A stretch of 64,000 nucleotides of DNA, from assembly GCA_012845835.1 (NCBI GenBank), contig JABAKD010000016.1:23482573-23546572 (forward strand), read 5' to 3'. Under the pieces are notes generated by a model. It was not told where the DNA came from. It did not search any database and saw nothing but the letters and a program-made list of their open reading frames with translations. The DNA comes from Undaria pinnatifida. Its lineage: Eukaryota > Sar > Phaeophyceae > Laminariales > Alariaceae. This document shows positions 31,676 through 42,393 of the stretch, piece by piece; the stretch's first letter is position 1, and each line of letters starts with the position of its first letter. Both the position numbers and the translations under genes were made by a program.

Positions 31676-31984
31676 ATGGTTGCATTGCCCCCGACGTCAT
31701 GGTTTTATCATTGCACTGTTTCTTTACGGGCAATACTGTTGCTGCTTTCGTTGAATCTGCTGTTGTCATCACAACAGTCAATAGCGTTTGGCGTCTACGA
31801 AGGACCTCTGATTTTGTACTTATCGCGCAAAACAAGATACAGCGTATTTTCGTGGTCACAAAAAATTATGGGGCGTTTCGCTGTACTAGATGTTGAGTCC
31901 ACGACCAAATCAAATGTCAAGTTAACAGTTTCAATCGGTGTTTTGGTGTCTGGAAGACGCTCGGTGAGAGATGCGGCTGAATAA
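31676..31984 (+). CDS. Candidate first exon with signal peptide-like start
   Basis: The frame starts MVALPPTSWFYHCTVSLR and continues into a hydrophobic core (AILLLLSLNLLLSS, about residues 19-32), then a polar stretch. This could be a secretion signal or membrane anchor. It lies on the same strand 1.2 kb before the first LRR cassette, so it is a possible first exon of the LRR-EGF-vWD gene, which needs a signal to reach the cell surface. No donor site with the needed phase 2 was confidently placed, and the start could be chance. Confidence 0.22.
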   Translation: MVALPPTSWFYHCTVSLRAILLLLSLNLLLSSQQSIAFGVYEGPLILYLSRKTRYSVFSWSQKIMGRFAVLDVESTTKSNVKLTVSIGVLVSGRRSVRDAAE

Positions 31985-32488
31985 AGGGTTTCGGCGCTGT
32001 TTAAACACGCCCCAACACACGTTTCAAATCAAGACCTATGTTACACTCACCCTCGCCACACTCAAAAGATGAGTGTACAGCACTACAGCGGCTCTGGTGG
32101 GGGCGTGTTTACTCAGTTTGTGCATGGACGTAGTCAAATCACTGTGAACGCTCGAATCCCTACTGTGCCGGGACGGAGCACGTCGGGTGTTCACCAACCG
32201 GGAAGCCATTGTTTGCCACAAGCGCAAAGCTCCGTGAGATGTTCGTTGAGTCGCATAAAGAGTGGACTGCATCCTTCCACTAACTGCTCGCAGGACGGAC
32301 TTCGGGACCTCGTGCCTACTTTCTTTGTGGTGGGTGACGGCGCTAATGACATATTTGGTTTCCTGTTGTGGCCGTACCAGAGACAGCTATGGGTTCAGCA
32401 TCACTACCACGCCAACGGGGACGCCTAGAACCCGGATATCACCAACGGTATAGGCCCGTCAGCGTCAAGGAATGGACGGCATCGAGAG

Positions 32489-33483
32489 AGGTCGACGGCG
32501 GCAGCCTATAGTGCACCGCCAACGCTATACCCCCCGGGCTTTTGCTTCCGATACCAGTGTAAACCCCCCGCGTTCCGCCCCACTAAGAATATCTCTCTGA
32601 CAGGTAGATGTCACACGAAGGGAATATCCCCCCACTCGCTTCGAAGACAGATGTTAAAAGCTAACCCGAATACGGAAGGTTCCGTCCCTATTGGCGTTAC
32701 TGTCCAACACCGCTGTCAACAGGCAGTCCGGTCAAACACGCGACAGTCTGCACCGAATCAAACACAACGCACAAGGTTGGGTTGTGTGCAGCATGGATTA
32801 TAATTTAAGCCCACTTTTGTTGGTCCATCAACCGTGTAACAAAGAAAAAACGCCCTTCAAAGTCAATGTCAATACATAATGCTCGGTGGCCGGTCTGTCC
32901 TATGGTAGTGACCGCTCCTGCCTAAGCCCTAAATTTTGAACGATTTGTATTCCATCATGACATACCCAAATGGAGAAACTAGTTCTCGCACAAACGCGGG
33001 ACATGGATCTTCGGCGTACCACTGACCCACGCTAATGAACTGTCACCGACGACACCATAATGCTTGCTTACGTTTACCAATGTTGACCCGCCTACATTTT
33101 TACCCTCCCGCCGCCACGGCTTCCGCCACGCATATAAGGTACCTTAATAACAACGTCATGACAACCCTTCCATCGAACGTCTTCGCCGGCCTGGGGGCTC
33201 TGACCCATCTGTGAGTATATTTGGAATAGCTACCCATGAAAGTTGGTACACGCTCTCTTCACTTCTACTCTACCGTTTGCACGGCGCGAAATGACAGGCA
33301 ACATTACACAGACAGACCGTGGTTGAACCACACGTTGGCCTCTGGAGTAGTTCAGGGTGAACGGTCGATGATTCTACACGGAGAGCAAAGACGGAGAAAC
33401 CCCGCGCCTTGTCGACTACTCCAGGAGGTTAAAGCATGGTTTAAGGAACTATATACCAGCAGGATTTAATAGGTTGAGGTGGC
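32489..33483 (+). repeat. LRR cassette A1 (exon plus introns)
   Basis: About 1 kb holding one LRR exon. Shared landmarks with A2 and A4 are GACGGCGGCAGCC near the start, GCTTCCGATACCA, CTGACAGGTAG, GAAGGGAATATCC, TTGGGTTGTGTG, GCACAAACGCGGGACATGGA, CTGTCACCGACGACACCATA, the LRR exon, GTTGGTACACGCTCTCTTCA and the closing GAGGTGGCAC. Introns are as conserved as the exon, which indicates recent duplication of the whole unit. Confidence 0.88.
33139..33210 (+). CDS. LRR exon A1, 24 residues
   Basis: A 72-nt exon between an AAG acceptor and a GTGAGT donor, phase 2 on both sides. It reads YLNNNVMTTLPSNVFAGLGA then LTHL, one complete LRR of the YLxxNxLxxLPxxVFxxLxxLxxL type. The reading frame stays open when joined to the other LRR exons. 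It differs from the other A exons mainly in codons 3 to 9. Confidence 0.85.
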
Positions 33484-36400
33484 ACTTGATTACTACGACG
33501 GCGGCAGCCTATATTGTACCGCCAACGCTGAAGCCGCCGGGCTTTCGCTTCCGATACCAATGTGAACCCCCCGCGATCCCCCTCACTTAGAAATTTTCTT
33601 TGACAGGTAGCTGCTACACGAAGGGAACACTCCCCCACCCGCCTCGATGACAGATCCCAAGGGCTAACCCGAATACGGAAAGTTCCGTGTCCAAGCGTGG
33701 TGCTGTCCAAAACAGCTGTCAACTGGCAGCACGTTCAAACACGCGACAGTCCGCACCGAATCAAAACCAACGCACAAGGTTGGGTTGTGTGTAGCATGGA
33801 TACTAATTTAAGCTCGCTTGTGTTAGTCCATCAATAGTGTAACACAGCGACAACGCCCTGCAGGAACAATGTCACGAAATAATGCTCTGTCGCCGATCTG
33901 TCCTATATAGTGACCGCTCCTTCTTTAGCCCTGTATTTTATATGTTCAGCTTTCGATCATCGCTTACCCAAATGTGAAAATTACTGCTCGCACAAACACG
34001 GGACTTGGATCTTCGGCGTACCACTGACCCGCGTTAATAAACTGTCACCGACGACACCATAATAATTGTTTACAAATGTTGACCCGGTTACATTGTTACA
34101 CTCCCGCCGCCACGGCTTCCGCCGCCTACATAAGGTACCTTGGTGGCAACAACCTGGCATCCCTTCCATCGAACGTCTTCGCCGATCTAGGAGCTCTGAG
34201 CTCTGACCCATCTGTGAGTGTATTTGGAAGCTACCCTTGAAAGTTGGTACACGCTCTCTTCACTTCTACTCTACCGTTTCCAAGGCGCGAAATGACCGGC
34301 AACATTACACAGACAGACCGTGGTTGAACCACGCGCTGGCCTCTGGTGTAGTTCAGGCTGAACGGTCGATGATTCTAACCGGAGAAAAAAGACGGAGAAA
34401 CCCGGCGCCTTGTCGAATACTCCGAGTTGTTAGAGCAGGGCTCACGAAGTTTTGTTCCAGTAGGTCTTGAAAGGTTGAGGTGGCACTGGAGCACCAACAG
34501 ACACTTGTTGACATACAGGAGGTAACAGAATCTACCATACAAATATATCCCTGCGTGGGAGGCGTGTCATTTGACGGCGGGTGACCGTGTCATGTCACCC
34601 AGAATACTTTGCTTTAGTTTCTGCGATGCCCACGGTTGGGCCGATTCTGGCCTGCGTAAAGCTGCGGGATAGCATCGTTGCTGCTGCCACACTGTCGAAC
34701 GCCCTGAAACAGTTTCAGCCGAGGGTACCGAGTCCTACCATCAACGAGACCACCAGGTTGAAACCAAAATCGTCTCCGGTTTGGTGGAGTGGTACGACTG
34801 ACTCCGTCGTGCGGTAGGGAATGCCTTCTTCTTGTTCATTGTGCTAGGAATGGGAATCCATAAAAGGCACAAGTCTAAGCATGAAACACTTACCGAACAC
34901 GAATGCAACATTTTGCATTGTAATTTTAGTACCTAGAGAATCCCGCACAGATATATGTACCCCTGCTGTGTATGAAATCTACTCTTTTCCGATGCCGCCG
35001 TAAAACTGTGTCAGGTACCTGCAAGCTAACAATATTCCCAGCCTGCCCGTGGACGCCTTCACTGGCTTATCGTCTGTGGAACTATTGTGAGTGCCGTAGA
35101 TACCACCCCGACCCTGTATACCGGTCTAAACCAAAAGAATGATCATGTCCAAATTGTTAATGCAGCCTTTGTTAGATGCTTTGCCGTTCGAGAGCAAACG
35201 GCTTTCACATCGGGATTTGATACATATACGGATTTGACGCGTGCTACGACAGAAAGGTAGGGCTTTTCGTCTGAAATGGTTTCTGGATGGTGGTGCTCAA
35301 AATCGTCGGAAACAGGTCGCGTTCTTGCCTGACGGTTGTGGTGCACCTAGGCAATGGGATTTTGCATCAGGTAGCAGTTGTAATTTTCCCCAAATATGTC
35401 TTTGGGAGGGGTCTTCTTCGCCCAATTTCGTTGGACCTCAGAAAGCAAGCGGTGCCCCTCTGTCGTAGTACGCGTCATTTGCACTACAACTACTCACAGG
35501 TGACAGTTAGATGTGTCCATAGTCCATGGGCCCATATACCCTGGGGTGCATGGCCGGGTGCGTCGTGCCTGTAAGGGCACAGGGAGTACATGATGTTCAT
35601 TGATTGCAAGCACACGATGCAGGTGTAGGCAGTCCAAAACGATTGAGGTTCGACATACCACACCCATATGCAGTACGAAAATACTCCCTTTGAAACACCA
35701 ACGACGAAAGAAACGCCTACACTACGGTTAAACGTGTGGATTGTCGGCCGCCTGCCAAGGTAAGCCAATAGAACGAGGTGGTCACCCGTAGAGAGTTAGA
35801 TTCGAATATTTGTTGGTAATATTTGCGGGGAAGATGTTGTGCTGAGTGCCAACAAAAGCATTTGATGGTTCCCCCTATGACACAAATCAACGTCATTTCA
35901 AATATCATTGTGGAGGAAAGTGTACGGTACGAGGGGCGTAGGAAAACTACTGCTCGCACAAACACGGGGCATGGATCTTCGGCGCACCACTGACCCGCGT
36001 TAATATACTGTCACCGACGACACCATGATACCTGCTTACTGTTGTTGACCCGTTTACGTTTTCACCCTCCCTTCGACGCCACATCCGTAAGAAACATTGG
36101 TGGGAACAACCTGGTAACCCTTCCTTCGAACGTCTTCGCCGATCTGGGAACTCTGACCCATCTGTGAGTACATCGGGAAGATACCCTTGAAACGTTGGTA
36201 CACCCTCTCTTCACTTCCACTCTACCGTTTCCAAGGCGCAAAATAACGGGTAAGTTACACAGACAGGCCGTGGTTGGACCACACGTCGGCCTCTGGAGTA
36301 GTTTGGGCTAAACAGTCGATGATTCTAAACGGTGAAAAATGACGGAGAAACCCCGCGCCCTGCCGATTACTCCAATCGGTTAGAGCAGGGTCAACCAAAT

Positions 36401-39400
36401 TACATGCCAGCAGGTTTTGAAAGGTTGAGGTGGCACTTCAGGACCACGATGGCGGCAGCTTACAGTGCATCGCCAACGCTAAAACCGCCGGTTTTTCGAA
36501 TCCGATACCACTCTGAACCCACCGTCTTCCCCCCCACTTGGAAATTCTCTCTGACAGGTAGCTGCTACATGAAGGGAATATCCCCCCACCCGCCTCGATG
36601 ACAGATGCCAAATCTAACCCGAACACGGAAGGTTTCGTGCCCATGGGCGTTGCCGTCCAACACAGCTGCCAAATGGCGGTCCGATCAAACACGAACCAGT
36701 CCGCACCGAATCAAACGAAACTCAAAAGGCTCGGTTGTGTGCAGCATGGATTCTAATTTAAGCCCACTTTTGTTGGTCCACCTCCCGTGTAACACAGCGA
36801 AAACGCCCTGCAAAGGCAATGTCACTACATATTTCTCGGTAGCCGATCTGTCCTATGGTAGTGACGGCTCCTGCTTCGGCCCTTTACTTTAGTCTATATG
36901 TTTAGCATTCGATCACCAACTACCCACATGTGGAAACTACTGCTCGCACAAACGCGGGACATGGATGTTGAGCGTACCACTAACCCATCATAATAAACTG
37001 TCACCGACGACACCATAACAATTGTTCAACGATTGTTGATCTGCCACATTTTTACCCTCCCGCCGCCACGGCTTCCGCCACGTCCATAAGGTACATTCAT
37101 TATGACAACCTGGTAACCCTTCCATCGAACGTCTTCGCCGATCTGGGAGCTCTGACACATCTGTGAGTACATCGGGAAGCTACCCTAGAGAGTTGGTACA
37201 CGCTCTCTTCACTTCCAATCTACCGTTTCCAAGGCGCGAAATGACCGGCACACTACACAGGCAGACCGTGGTTGATCCACAAGTTGGCCTCTGGAGAGAA
37301 TATATGAAGAAATCCGACGCCTTGTATATTACTCCAAGAGGTTAGAGCAGGGTTCACGATTTTTTGAACCGGGTAGGTTTTGAAAGGCTGAGGTGACACC
37401 GGAGTACCAACTAACACTTGTTGACATGGAGGAGCTAACAAAATCTACCACACAAATAAATCCATGCGGGGGAGGTGTGCAGTATGACGGCGGTGACCGT
37501 ATCATATCCCCCAAATTGATTTGTTTTGGTTTCTGCGATACCCACCGTTCGACGATGCTGGCCTGAATACAGCTGCGGGATAGCATCGTTGCTGTTGCGC
37601 CGCTGTCGAACGTCCCGAGACAGTTTCGGCCGGGGGTACCAAGTGCTAGCATCAACGAGACGGCTAGTTGGAGGCAAAATCGTGTCCGGTTTGGCGGAGT
37701 GGTACGACTGCACTCCGTCGTGCAGCAGGGTATGCCTTCTTCTTGTCCATTTTGCTAGTAATGGGCATCGGTACAGGGCACCCTTCGAAGACTAAGCACG
37801 GGACACCCACCGAACGCGAATCCAATATTTTGCATTGAAATTGTCATCGTAGTACCTAGAGACTACCGCACAGATACCCCTGCTGCTGTATGAAATATTC
37901 TGGTTTCTGATGCCGCCGTGAAACTATGTCAGGTACCTGCAATTTAACCAAATTTCCAGCCTGCCCGTGGACGCCTTCACCGGCTTATTGTCTGTGGAAG
38001 AAGTGTGAGTGCCGAAGATACCACCCCGACCCTATATACCAATCTAAACCAAAAAAATGATCATCTCCTAGTTTTTGATGCAACATTTCTTGGATGCTCC
38101 GCCGTTCGAGAGCAAACGGCCCTCACATTGGTATTTGATACATATTTCATGTACCGATTTGACGCGTGCTACGACAGAGGTAGCACGTTTCGTCTGAAAC
38201 GTTTTCTGTATGGTGGTGTTCCTTGTCGCAAAATCGTCGGAAACAGGTCGCCTTTTTGCCTGATTGTTGTGGTGCACCTAGGCGATGGGGTTTTTCGTCC
38301 GATAGCAGTTGTAGTTTTCTCCAAAACCGTTTTTGGGAGAGGTCTTATGCTCCCAATTTTGTTGGACCTCAGAAAGCAAGCGGTGCCCCTCTGTCGTAGC
38401 ACGCGTCGTTTGCACTACAACTACTCACAGCAACGGTTAGATGTATCCATACTCAATAGGCCAGTATACCCTAGTGTGCATGGCCAGTTGCGTCGTGCCT
38501 GTAAAGGGCACCGGGAGTACATGATGTTCATCGCTTACAAGCACACAATGCATGTGTAGGCACTCCAACACGATTGGCACTTTTACATGCCGTACCAACA
38601 TACTCCCCTTGAAATGCCAACGATGAAAGAAACGCCTTCACTACGGTGAACCGTTTGGATTGGCGGCCCCTTGCCAAAGTAGGCCAATGGAACGCGGTGG
38701 CCGCTTGTAGAGTTAGATACGAGTATTTGCTGCTGTAATAGCGGGCCAGATATATATGTCGCTGCGTGCCGTATACGCCTTCGATGGCTCCCCCTATGGG
38801 ATAAATCGGCTTCATTTCAAATCACATTGTGGGGGGGAGTCTACGGTATGATGGGCGTAGGAATATCGAGCTATTTTGAGTATTCCGATAGTTCAATTCG
38901 GGTAAAAAAAAATATTGAGAATGTCCCCTGTATCAGAGGCCACGCGTAGACGGTATATTTCTGCGCTGAAAATTTCACTTGTGTTCCCTTTTTTTTCACT
39001 CCGAGTCGACAGGAATCTGAATTCCAACTCTCTGACGACGCTTCCTGAAGGTGTATTCGAGAACTTGGGGTCTGACGGAAGCTTGAGGCAGCTGTGAGTG
39101 CCTCTTAGTCGTGTCACAAATTGATCTTACTGACTCAAGTGTAGGAAGCGAAACCACGCAAAACGTGGCTACGTATCATTACGCCCTCTCACGTGGTCGC
39201 TGTTCACCTGACATTTTGCGGACGATCCAGACGCCAAAGGTTTGGCAGCACGACGTAGTCCAACGGCTGCACATGGCATGCCGATCAGGAACACCGCCAC
39301 TGTTGCTGCCTCAGGCGAGCACGGTCGGGCCAACCGTTTGTCTTCGCTGGTCAATCACATCGCGTTAGCGTGTTTATATCCACCCGTTTCGTCAACCCAT

Positions 39401-42393
39401 GTCTACCTTTCTTTGCTGTTGCACAAACCTTCTGTGTCTTCATTCAGGTTCTTGACTGAAAACTCGGGCCTGCAATGCGTCCCCTCCGCGTAAGTGATGT
39501 GGGTAGGGGATGGAAAATCATTGGTTGGTATTCATATGCGTGTATGGGTTGTATTCGCCTGCGGCCCCTGGCTTGGCCTCGTTGGCAAGCAATTGTACAT
39601 TGCTGTAAATGAATCGGAGAGATGGATGCGTGACGGGGTTGTTCATCACTCGCTCTGATAATGCGCTAGACTATATATGGTATTATTTTCTTCTTTATAC
39701 AATATGGTGTCAACTCCGATTATGACGGGAATGGCCAATCGTGCATGCACAGCGCTGGCTCGTGTAAAGACTAGTTTTCCCTTCCGACGATCTGCCCTGA
39801 ACCCAAACCTGTACTCGCATCGTCGACCCCTGTTTTGAGCCGGTTTGGCAAACGCAGAACCTTCTCCGACGCCTCCACCTCAGCTGACGCTCCACAGGTG
39901 GACGCCTCTGACGTGTGCGGTAAGAATCGGCGGAGTCCAAGTTGAATTGTGGACCTCTTTCCGCAAACGTCGGGGGCGAAGAACTCCTACCACTGTTGTC
40001 AACGGCATGTCGTTATCAACGGAAACTATTATGGGCGTTGCGATAGAATGATCAAGGGCCGCAGTGGTTCCCTCTTTCGGAGCATTTACGAACCCCACAT
40101 TGTACTCAGATAATCCATTGTTAGGGTAATTTCGCGACGTAGGCTGATGTTCTTAGTTTTGCATACGGTTTGATCTATGTCAACGACGTACCTGAAAATT
40201 GAGCCTAATCTTGCCCAATAAATGTCTGCCCTTTCGTTACCTCTGTTCTCTGCCGCCCACGCCTCTGTTCTCTGCCGCACACGCGAATCGGCAAACAGAA
40301 TGTACCCCACTCACCGCGGTTACGTGTGCAGATGGTCAAACTTGTGTGCCTGGAGCCGACGGTTACACTTGCAGTGGTAAGTTTCTTATGGAACTATATA
40401 ATCTATTTTACACCTCACTAATGCCGTGAGCGTGTAGCAACTGGTGTTCTCTTCTCTACGGTACTCCAGTAGGCGAAACCATGGGCAATACGTCCGGCAA
40501 ACATGACGAAGGGTAGGGAAGGCAGGAAGAAAGGGAGGCCAGAAGAAGGAAAAATGCACCTCCACCGAACGCCCAACCGTGTAATGATCGGCGTCAACCT
40601 AGACACAACGTGCCATGCGCCTTCTATGATTGTTCACGTCTCGCGACCGATACTCGTGTATGGGACATGTCGGGAATGTTACAACTACAAGCACCAGGGC
40701 ATTTGAGTAGTCTACCGTTGTCCTGAACTGTTTAAGTGCTTTTGCACATGAGCCTGCCGTATGGCGTCTGGGCTTCGTTCGAGGCAGAAGCCGCTTGCGG
40801 AATGCCCCTAGAAGAAGCCAGTCGCAACGTCCTCGGTTTTTCGTCAGCAAGAAATATGCTAGAAATATTTCAAGCCCGCCTTTATATAGCCCAGAATCAA
40901 CAGCATCAACGATCGACTCTCTCCGTTGAAATCATTACCTTGTTCCCTGGATGGACAGAGATGTGGCTTCACGCCTACAATGGCGAAAACGCAAATGTTG
41001 CCATTAGCAATACTAAGTTGATCCTACGGGACGTTCGGCAAGCATCAAATATTTTTCAGGACCCATGATACGAGAGGGGTGGCGGCTGCATTTTGTGAGG
41101 GCCCTAACTGAGGGACCTCTATACTCCACCCTGAGGAAGATACAGAGAAAGTAATGAAATTAAGCCGGAGGAAAATTCTTAAAGCAGCTGACGAAAGCAA
41201 CTTTGAAACGCGAATCGTGTTGAGACGGTATTAGGCACTTCCCAACGGTCAAGTAGCACGGAAACCCTTAATATGTTGGCCCAAACAGCGGTAATCCGAT
41301 CGTACTGCATGCCACGCTGTCCCTACGACGACGCAACTGTGTCCGCAAAGAGTGCCAGTGAAAGTTTTCCTGCAGTTCAACCCTTCGTAGATGAGTCAAA
41401 CCATGGTTTTATGTACATCACCCGCATCATCCGCCGTGACATCCCGCCGCTTATTCAAACTATGCAGTTTGCGACCCAGGGACAAGCATGTGTGGTGACC
41501 CACACATGCAAGGCTTCCGCGGCCAGCAGATTGACTGGTCCGGTGTCGACAACAACTGGTACTGCATCGTCTCCGATGACACCGACAGCATCAGCGTCAA
41601 CGTCCGGCTCAACGCTCCTCTACCCGCGGAGTTTCCAGACCGCCAGCTCATTACCGGCCTTAGCGTCATGTCACAGGGTCATTCGCTCGTTATCGAGGTG
41701 ATAAACCCGTACGATGTCAACACTGCCGGCTGCCCCCCCAGCATGTCCACCTGCCTTTCCAACGGTGGACTCCGCGCTGTTGTCGACGGCGAGGAGGTAG
41801 ACAGCCTTCTTCGTTTCTCCAAAGACGAGTATGTGACGGACGGCATTGCTATGTCCGCGTCCAATCTACCTGTGGAGTGTCGGCAGTTCGGAGGGGACAA
41901 AATATGGGCTCGCATGTACGACGAGATGCTGCACGGCAACCGCGAATTGGCCGTGGAGGAAACGTTCGAGGACTGGATTCTACGTTTCGACCACATGGCC
42001 GCCCCCGACTGGTGCACGCAATACATCGCACAGAAAGACCTCGCCGATGTGCAGTCCATCTACTCGGTCTTCAAGATAATGACTTCCTCTGTCACGGTGC
42101 GCCTCCACGTCGGCACAAACTTCCAAGGCAATGGGGACGTTAACTGGGATGGTCGTGTCCTCCCCGACTTGGAGTTCTGGCAGATGGACGTAGGTTTTGA
42201 AGGTCTGTCTGTGGACAACGAGTCGCTCACCGGCATTCTGGGTGAGACGGCCCGCCCGGTTCAGGACAAGGATGGACATAAAATAATGCAGGGGCATAGG
42301 GCGATCCGTGGAACTGTCGAGGACTACCGCGTGTCAAGCCCCCTCGGCACCGACTTTGCGCTCAAAACCAAGAAAATGGACAACTCCCCCTGA
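33139..42393 (+). CDS. Split gene: LRR - EGF-like - vWD protein (putative surface receptor)
   Basis: Exons at 33139, 34135, 35015, 36092, 37091, 37933, 39013, 39448, 39858, 40299 and about 41468 share strand, and their splice phases fit: phase 2 between all LRR exons and the cap, then phase 1 into the EGF-like and vWD exons. The product would have seven LRRs, an LRR C-terminal cap, a short Ser/Ala/Asp linker, a Cys-rich EGF-like module and a vWD domain ending at a TGA. Such modules act outside the cell in ligand binding and adhesion, so a secreted or cell-wall role is inferred. The first exon is not secured. One LRR exon (34135) carries a 7-bp duplication that breaks the frame if it is spliced in, so the gene is either a pseudogene, skips that exon, or this allele is damaged. 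In brown algae, single-LRR exons are known from candidate immune receptors; this one has different partner domains. Confidence 0.7.
33484..34487 (+). repeat. LRR cassette A2 (exon plus introns)
   Basis: It follows A1 directly and repeats all its landmarks in the same order, with the LRR exon about 1 kb after the exon of A1. The closing GAGGTGGCAC is followed here by the start of cassette B1 instead of another A. Differences from A1 include small indels in the introns and the 7-bp duplication in the exon. Confidence 0.88.
34135..34213 (+). pseudogene. LRR exon A2 with 7-bp frame-breaking duplication
   Basis: The exon starts YLGGNNLASLPSNVFADLGA like the other A exons, but GAGCTCT is present twice (about 34191-34204), giving 79 nt instead of 72. 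Splicing at the normal GTGAGT donor would shift the frame of all following exons. The duplication may be a recent slippage event, a sequencing error, or a sign that this exon is skipped. Confidence 0.8.
34488..35942 (+). repeat. LRR cassette B1 (exon plus introns)
   Basis: Matches B2 (about 37401-38862) through its length: CACTTGTTGACAT, GGGATAGCATCGTTGCTG, GGTACCGAGTCCTACCATCA or a variant, the LRR exon, AAAATCGTCGGAAACAGGTC, GGACCTCAGAAAGCAAGCGG, GCCCCTCTGTCGTAG, GGGAGTACATGATGTTCAT and CATTGTGG near the end. It is unrelated to A outside the exon. Confidence 0.85.
35015..35086 (+). CDS. LRR exon B1, 24 residues
   Basis: A CAG acceptor, 72 nt and a GTGAGT donor, phase 2 on both sides. It reads YLQANNIPSLPVDAFTGLSS then VELL. 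The second half (PVDAFTGL) differs clearly from A exons (PSNVFADL), so B is a distinct LRR type. Confidence 0.85.
35945..36436 (+). repeat. LRR cassette A3, 5'-truncated
   Basis: It begins mid-cassette at ACTACTGCTCGCACAAACAC, directly after the end of B1, then follows A to GAGGTGGCAC. The first ~480 bp of a normal A unit are missing. The junction marks the start of the second A-B block, so the truncation shows where the duplication was joined. Confidence 0.82.
36092..36163 (+). CDS. LRR exon A3, 24 residues
   Basis: 72 nt, reading NIGGNNLVTLPSNVFADLGT then LTHL, with a GTGAGT donor. The acceptor is GTAAG followed by A instead of G, and the first full codon is Asn instead of Tyr, both differing from the other A exons. 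Confidence 0.8.
36437..37400 (+). repeat. LRR cassette A4 (exon plus introns)
   Basis: A complete A unit starting CAGGACCACGATGGCGGCAG and containing the LRR exon at 37091. About 70 bp are missing after the exon compared with A1 and A2 (in the segment following GTTGATCCACAAGTTGGCCT). It is followed by B2. Confidence 0.85.
37091..37162 (+). CDS. LRR exon A4, 24 residues
   Basis: 72 nt, AAG acceptor and GTGAGT donor. It reads YIHYDNLVTLPSNVFADLGA then LTHL. Residues 2-5 (IHYD) differ from A2 and A3 (LGGN, IGGN), while the last two-thirds are unchanged. Confidence 0.85.
37401..38862 (+). repeat. LRR cassette B2 (exon plus introns)
   Basis: The second copy of B, nearly co-linear with B1. It includes the exon at 37933 and ends near GGGCGTAGGAATATCGAGC. 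It differs by scattered substitutions and small indels. After it comes unique sequence leading to the last LRR exon. Confidence 0.85.
37933..38004 (+). CDS. LRR exon B2, 24 residues
   Basis: CAG acceptor, 72 nt, GTGAGT donor. It reads YLQFNQISSLPVDAFTGLLS then VEEV. Residues 4-8 (FNQIS) differ from B1 (ANNIP) while PVDAFTGL is unchanged. Confidence 0.85.
39013..39093 (+). CDS. Last LRR exon, 27 residues
   Basis: ACAG acceptor, 81 nt, GTGAGT donor, phase 2. It reads NLNSNSLTTLPEGVFENLGS then DGSLRQL. It is three residues longer than the other LRR exons and lies outside the A and B cassettes, so it is the non-duplicated terminal LRR. Confidence 0.85.
39448..39489 (+). CDS. LRR C-terminal cap exon, 14 residues
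   Basis: A 42-nt exon between CATTCAG and GTAAGT, reading FLTENSGLQCVPSA across the split codon. The N-x-G-L-x-C form closes LRR arrays in many extracellular LRR proteins. Phase 2 on both sides fits the LRR exons before it. Confidence 0.75.
39858..39919 (+). CDS. Linker exon, Ser/Ala/Asp-rich
   Basis: A 62-nt exon between ACGCAG and GTAAGA. It reads TFSDASTSADAPQVDASDVC and changes the splice phase from 2 to 1, which is what the following exon needs. The phase fit is the main evidence for it. The closing Cys is the first of the Cys-rich module. Confidence 0.65.
40299..40376 (+). CDS. EGF-like Cys-rich exon
   Basis: A 78-nt exon between AAACAG and GTAAGT, phase 1 on both sides. With the preceding exon it reads DVCECTPLTAVTCADGQTC then VPGADGYTCS. 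The spacing of the Cys residues and the GQTC and GYTC blocks fit an EGF-like module, which would be stabilised by disulfides outside the cell. Confidence 0.75.
41468..42393 (+). CDS. von Willebrand factor D-like domain, terminal exon
   Basis: The exon opens at about 41468 (acceptor ATGCAG, phase 1; 41480 is an alternative in the same phase) and ends at the TGA 42391-42393. It gives about 308 residues beginning near TSMCGDPHMQGFRGQQIDWS. GDPHM is the signature start of vWD domains. The later block LTGILGETARP near the end resembles the G-L-C-G type closing region of the family. Between them the protein has scattered Cys residues and acidic stretches. vWD domains occur in secreted, adhesive or matrix proteins. 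This is the longest clear coding stretch in the window, and it is open without interruption. Confidence 0.85.

Noticed and set aside
40736-41068. An additional coding exon in the intron before the vWD exon
   Set aside because: The open frame has no Cys-rich or other recognisable module and no splice pair with phase 1 on both sides could be fixed; splicing 40376 directly to 41468 already fits.
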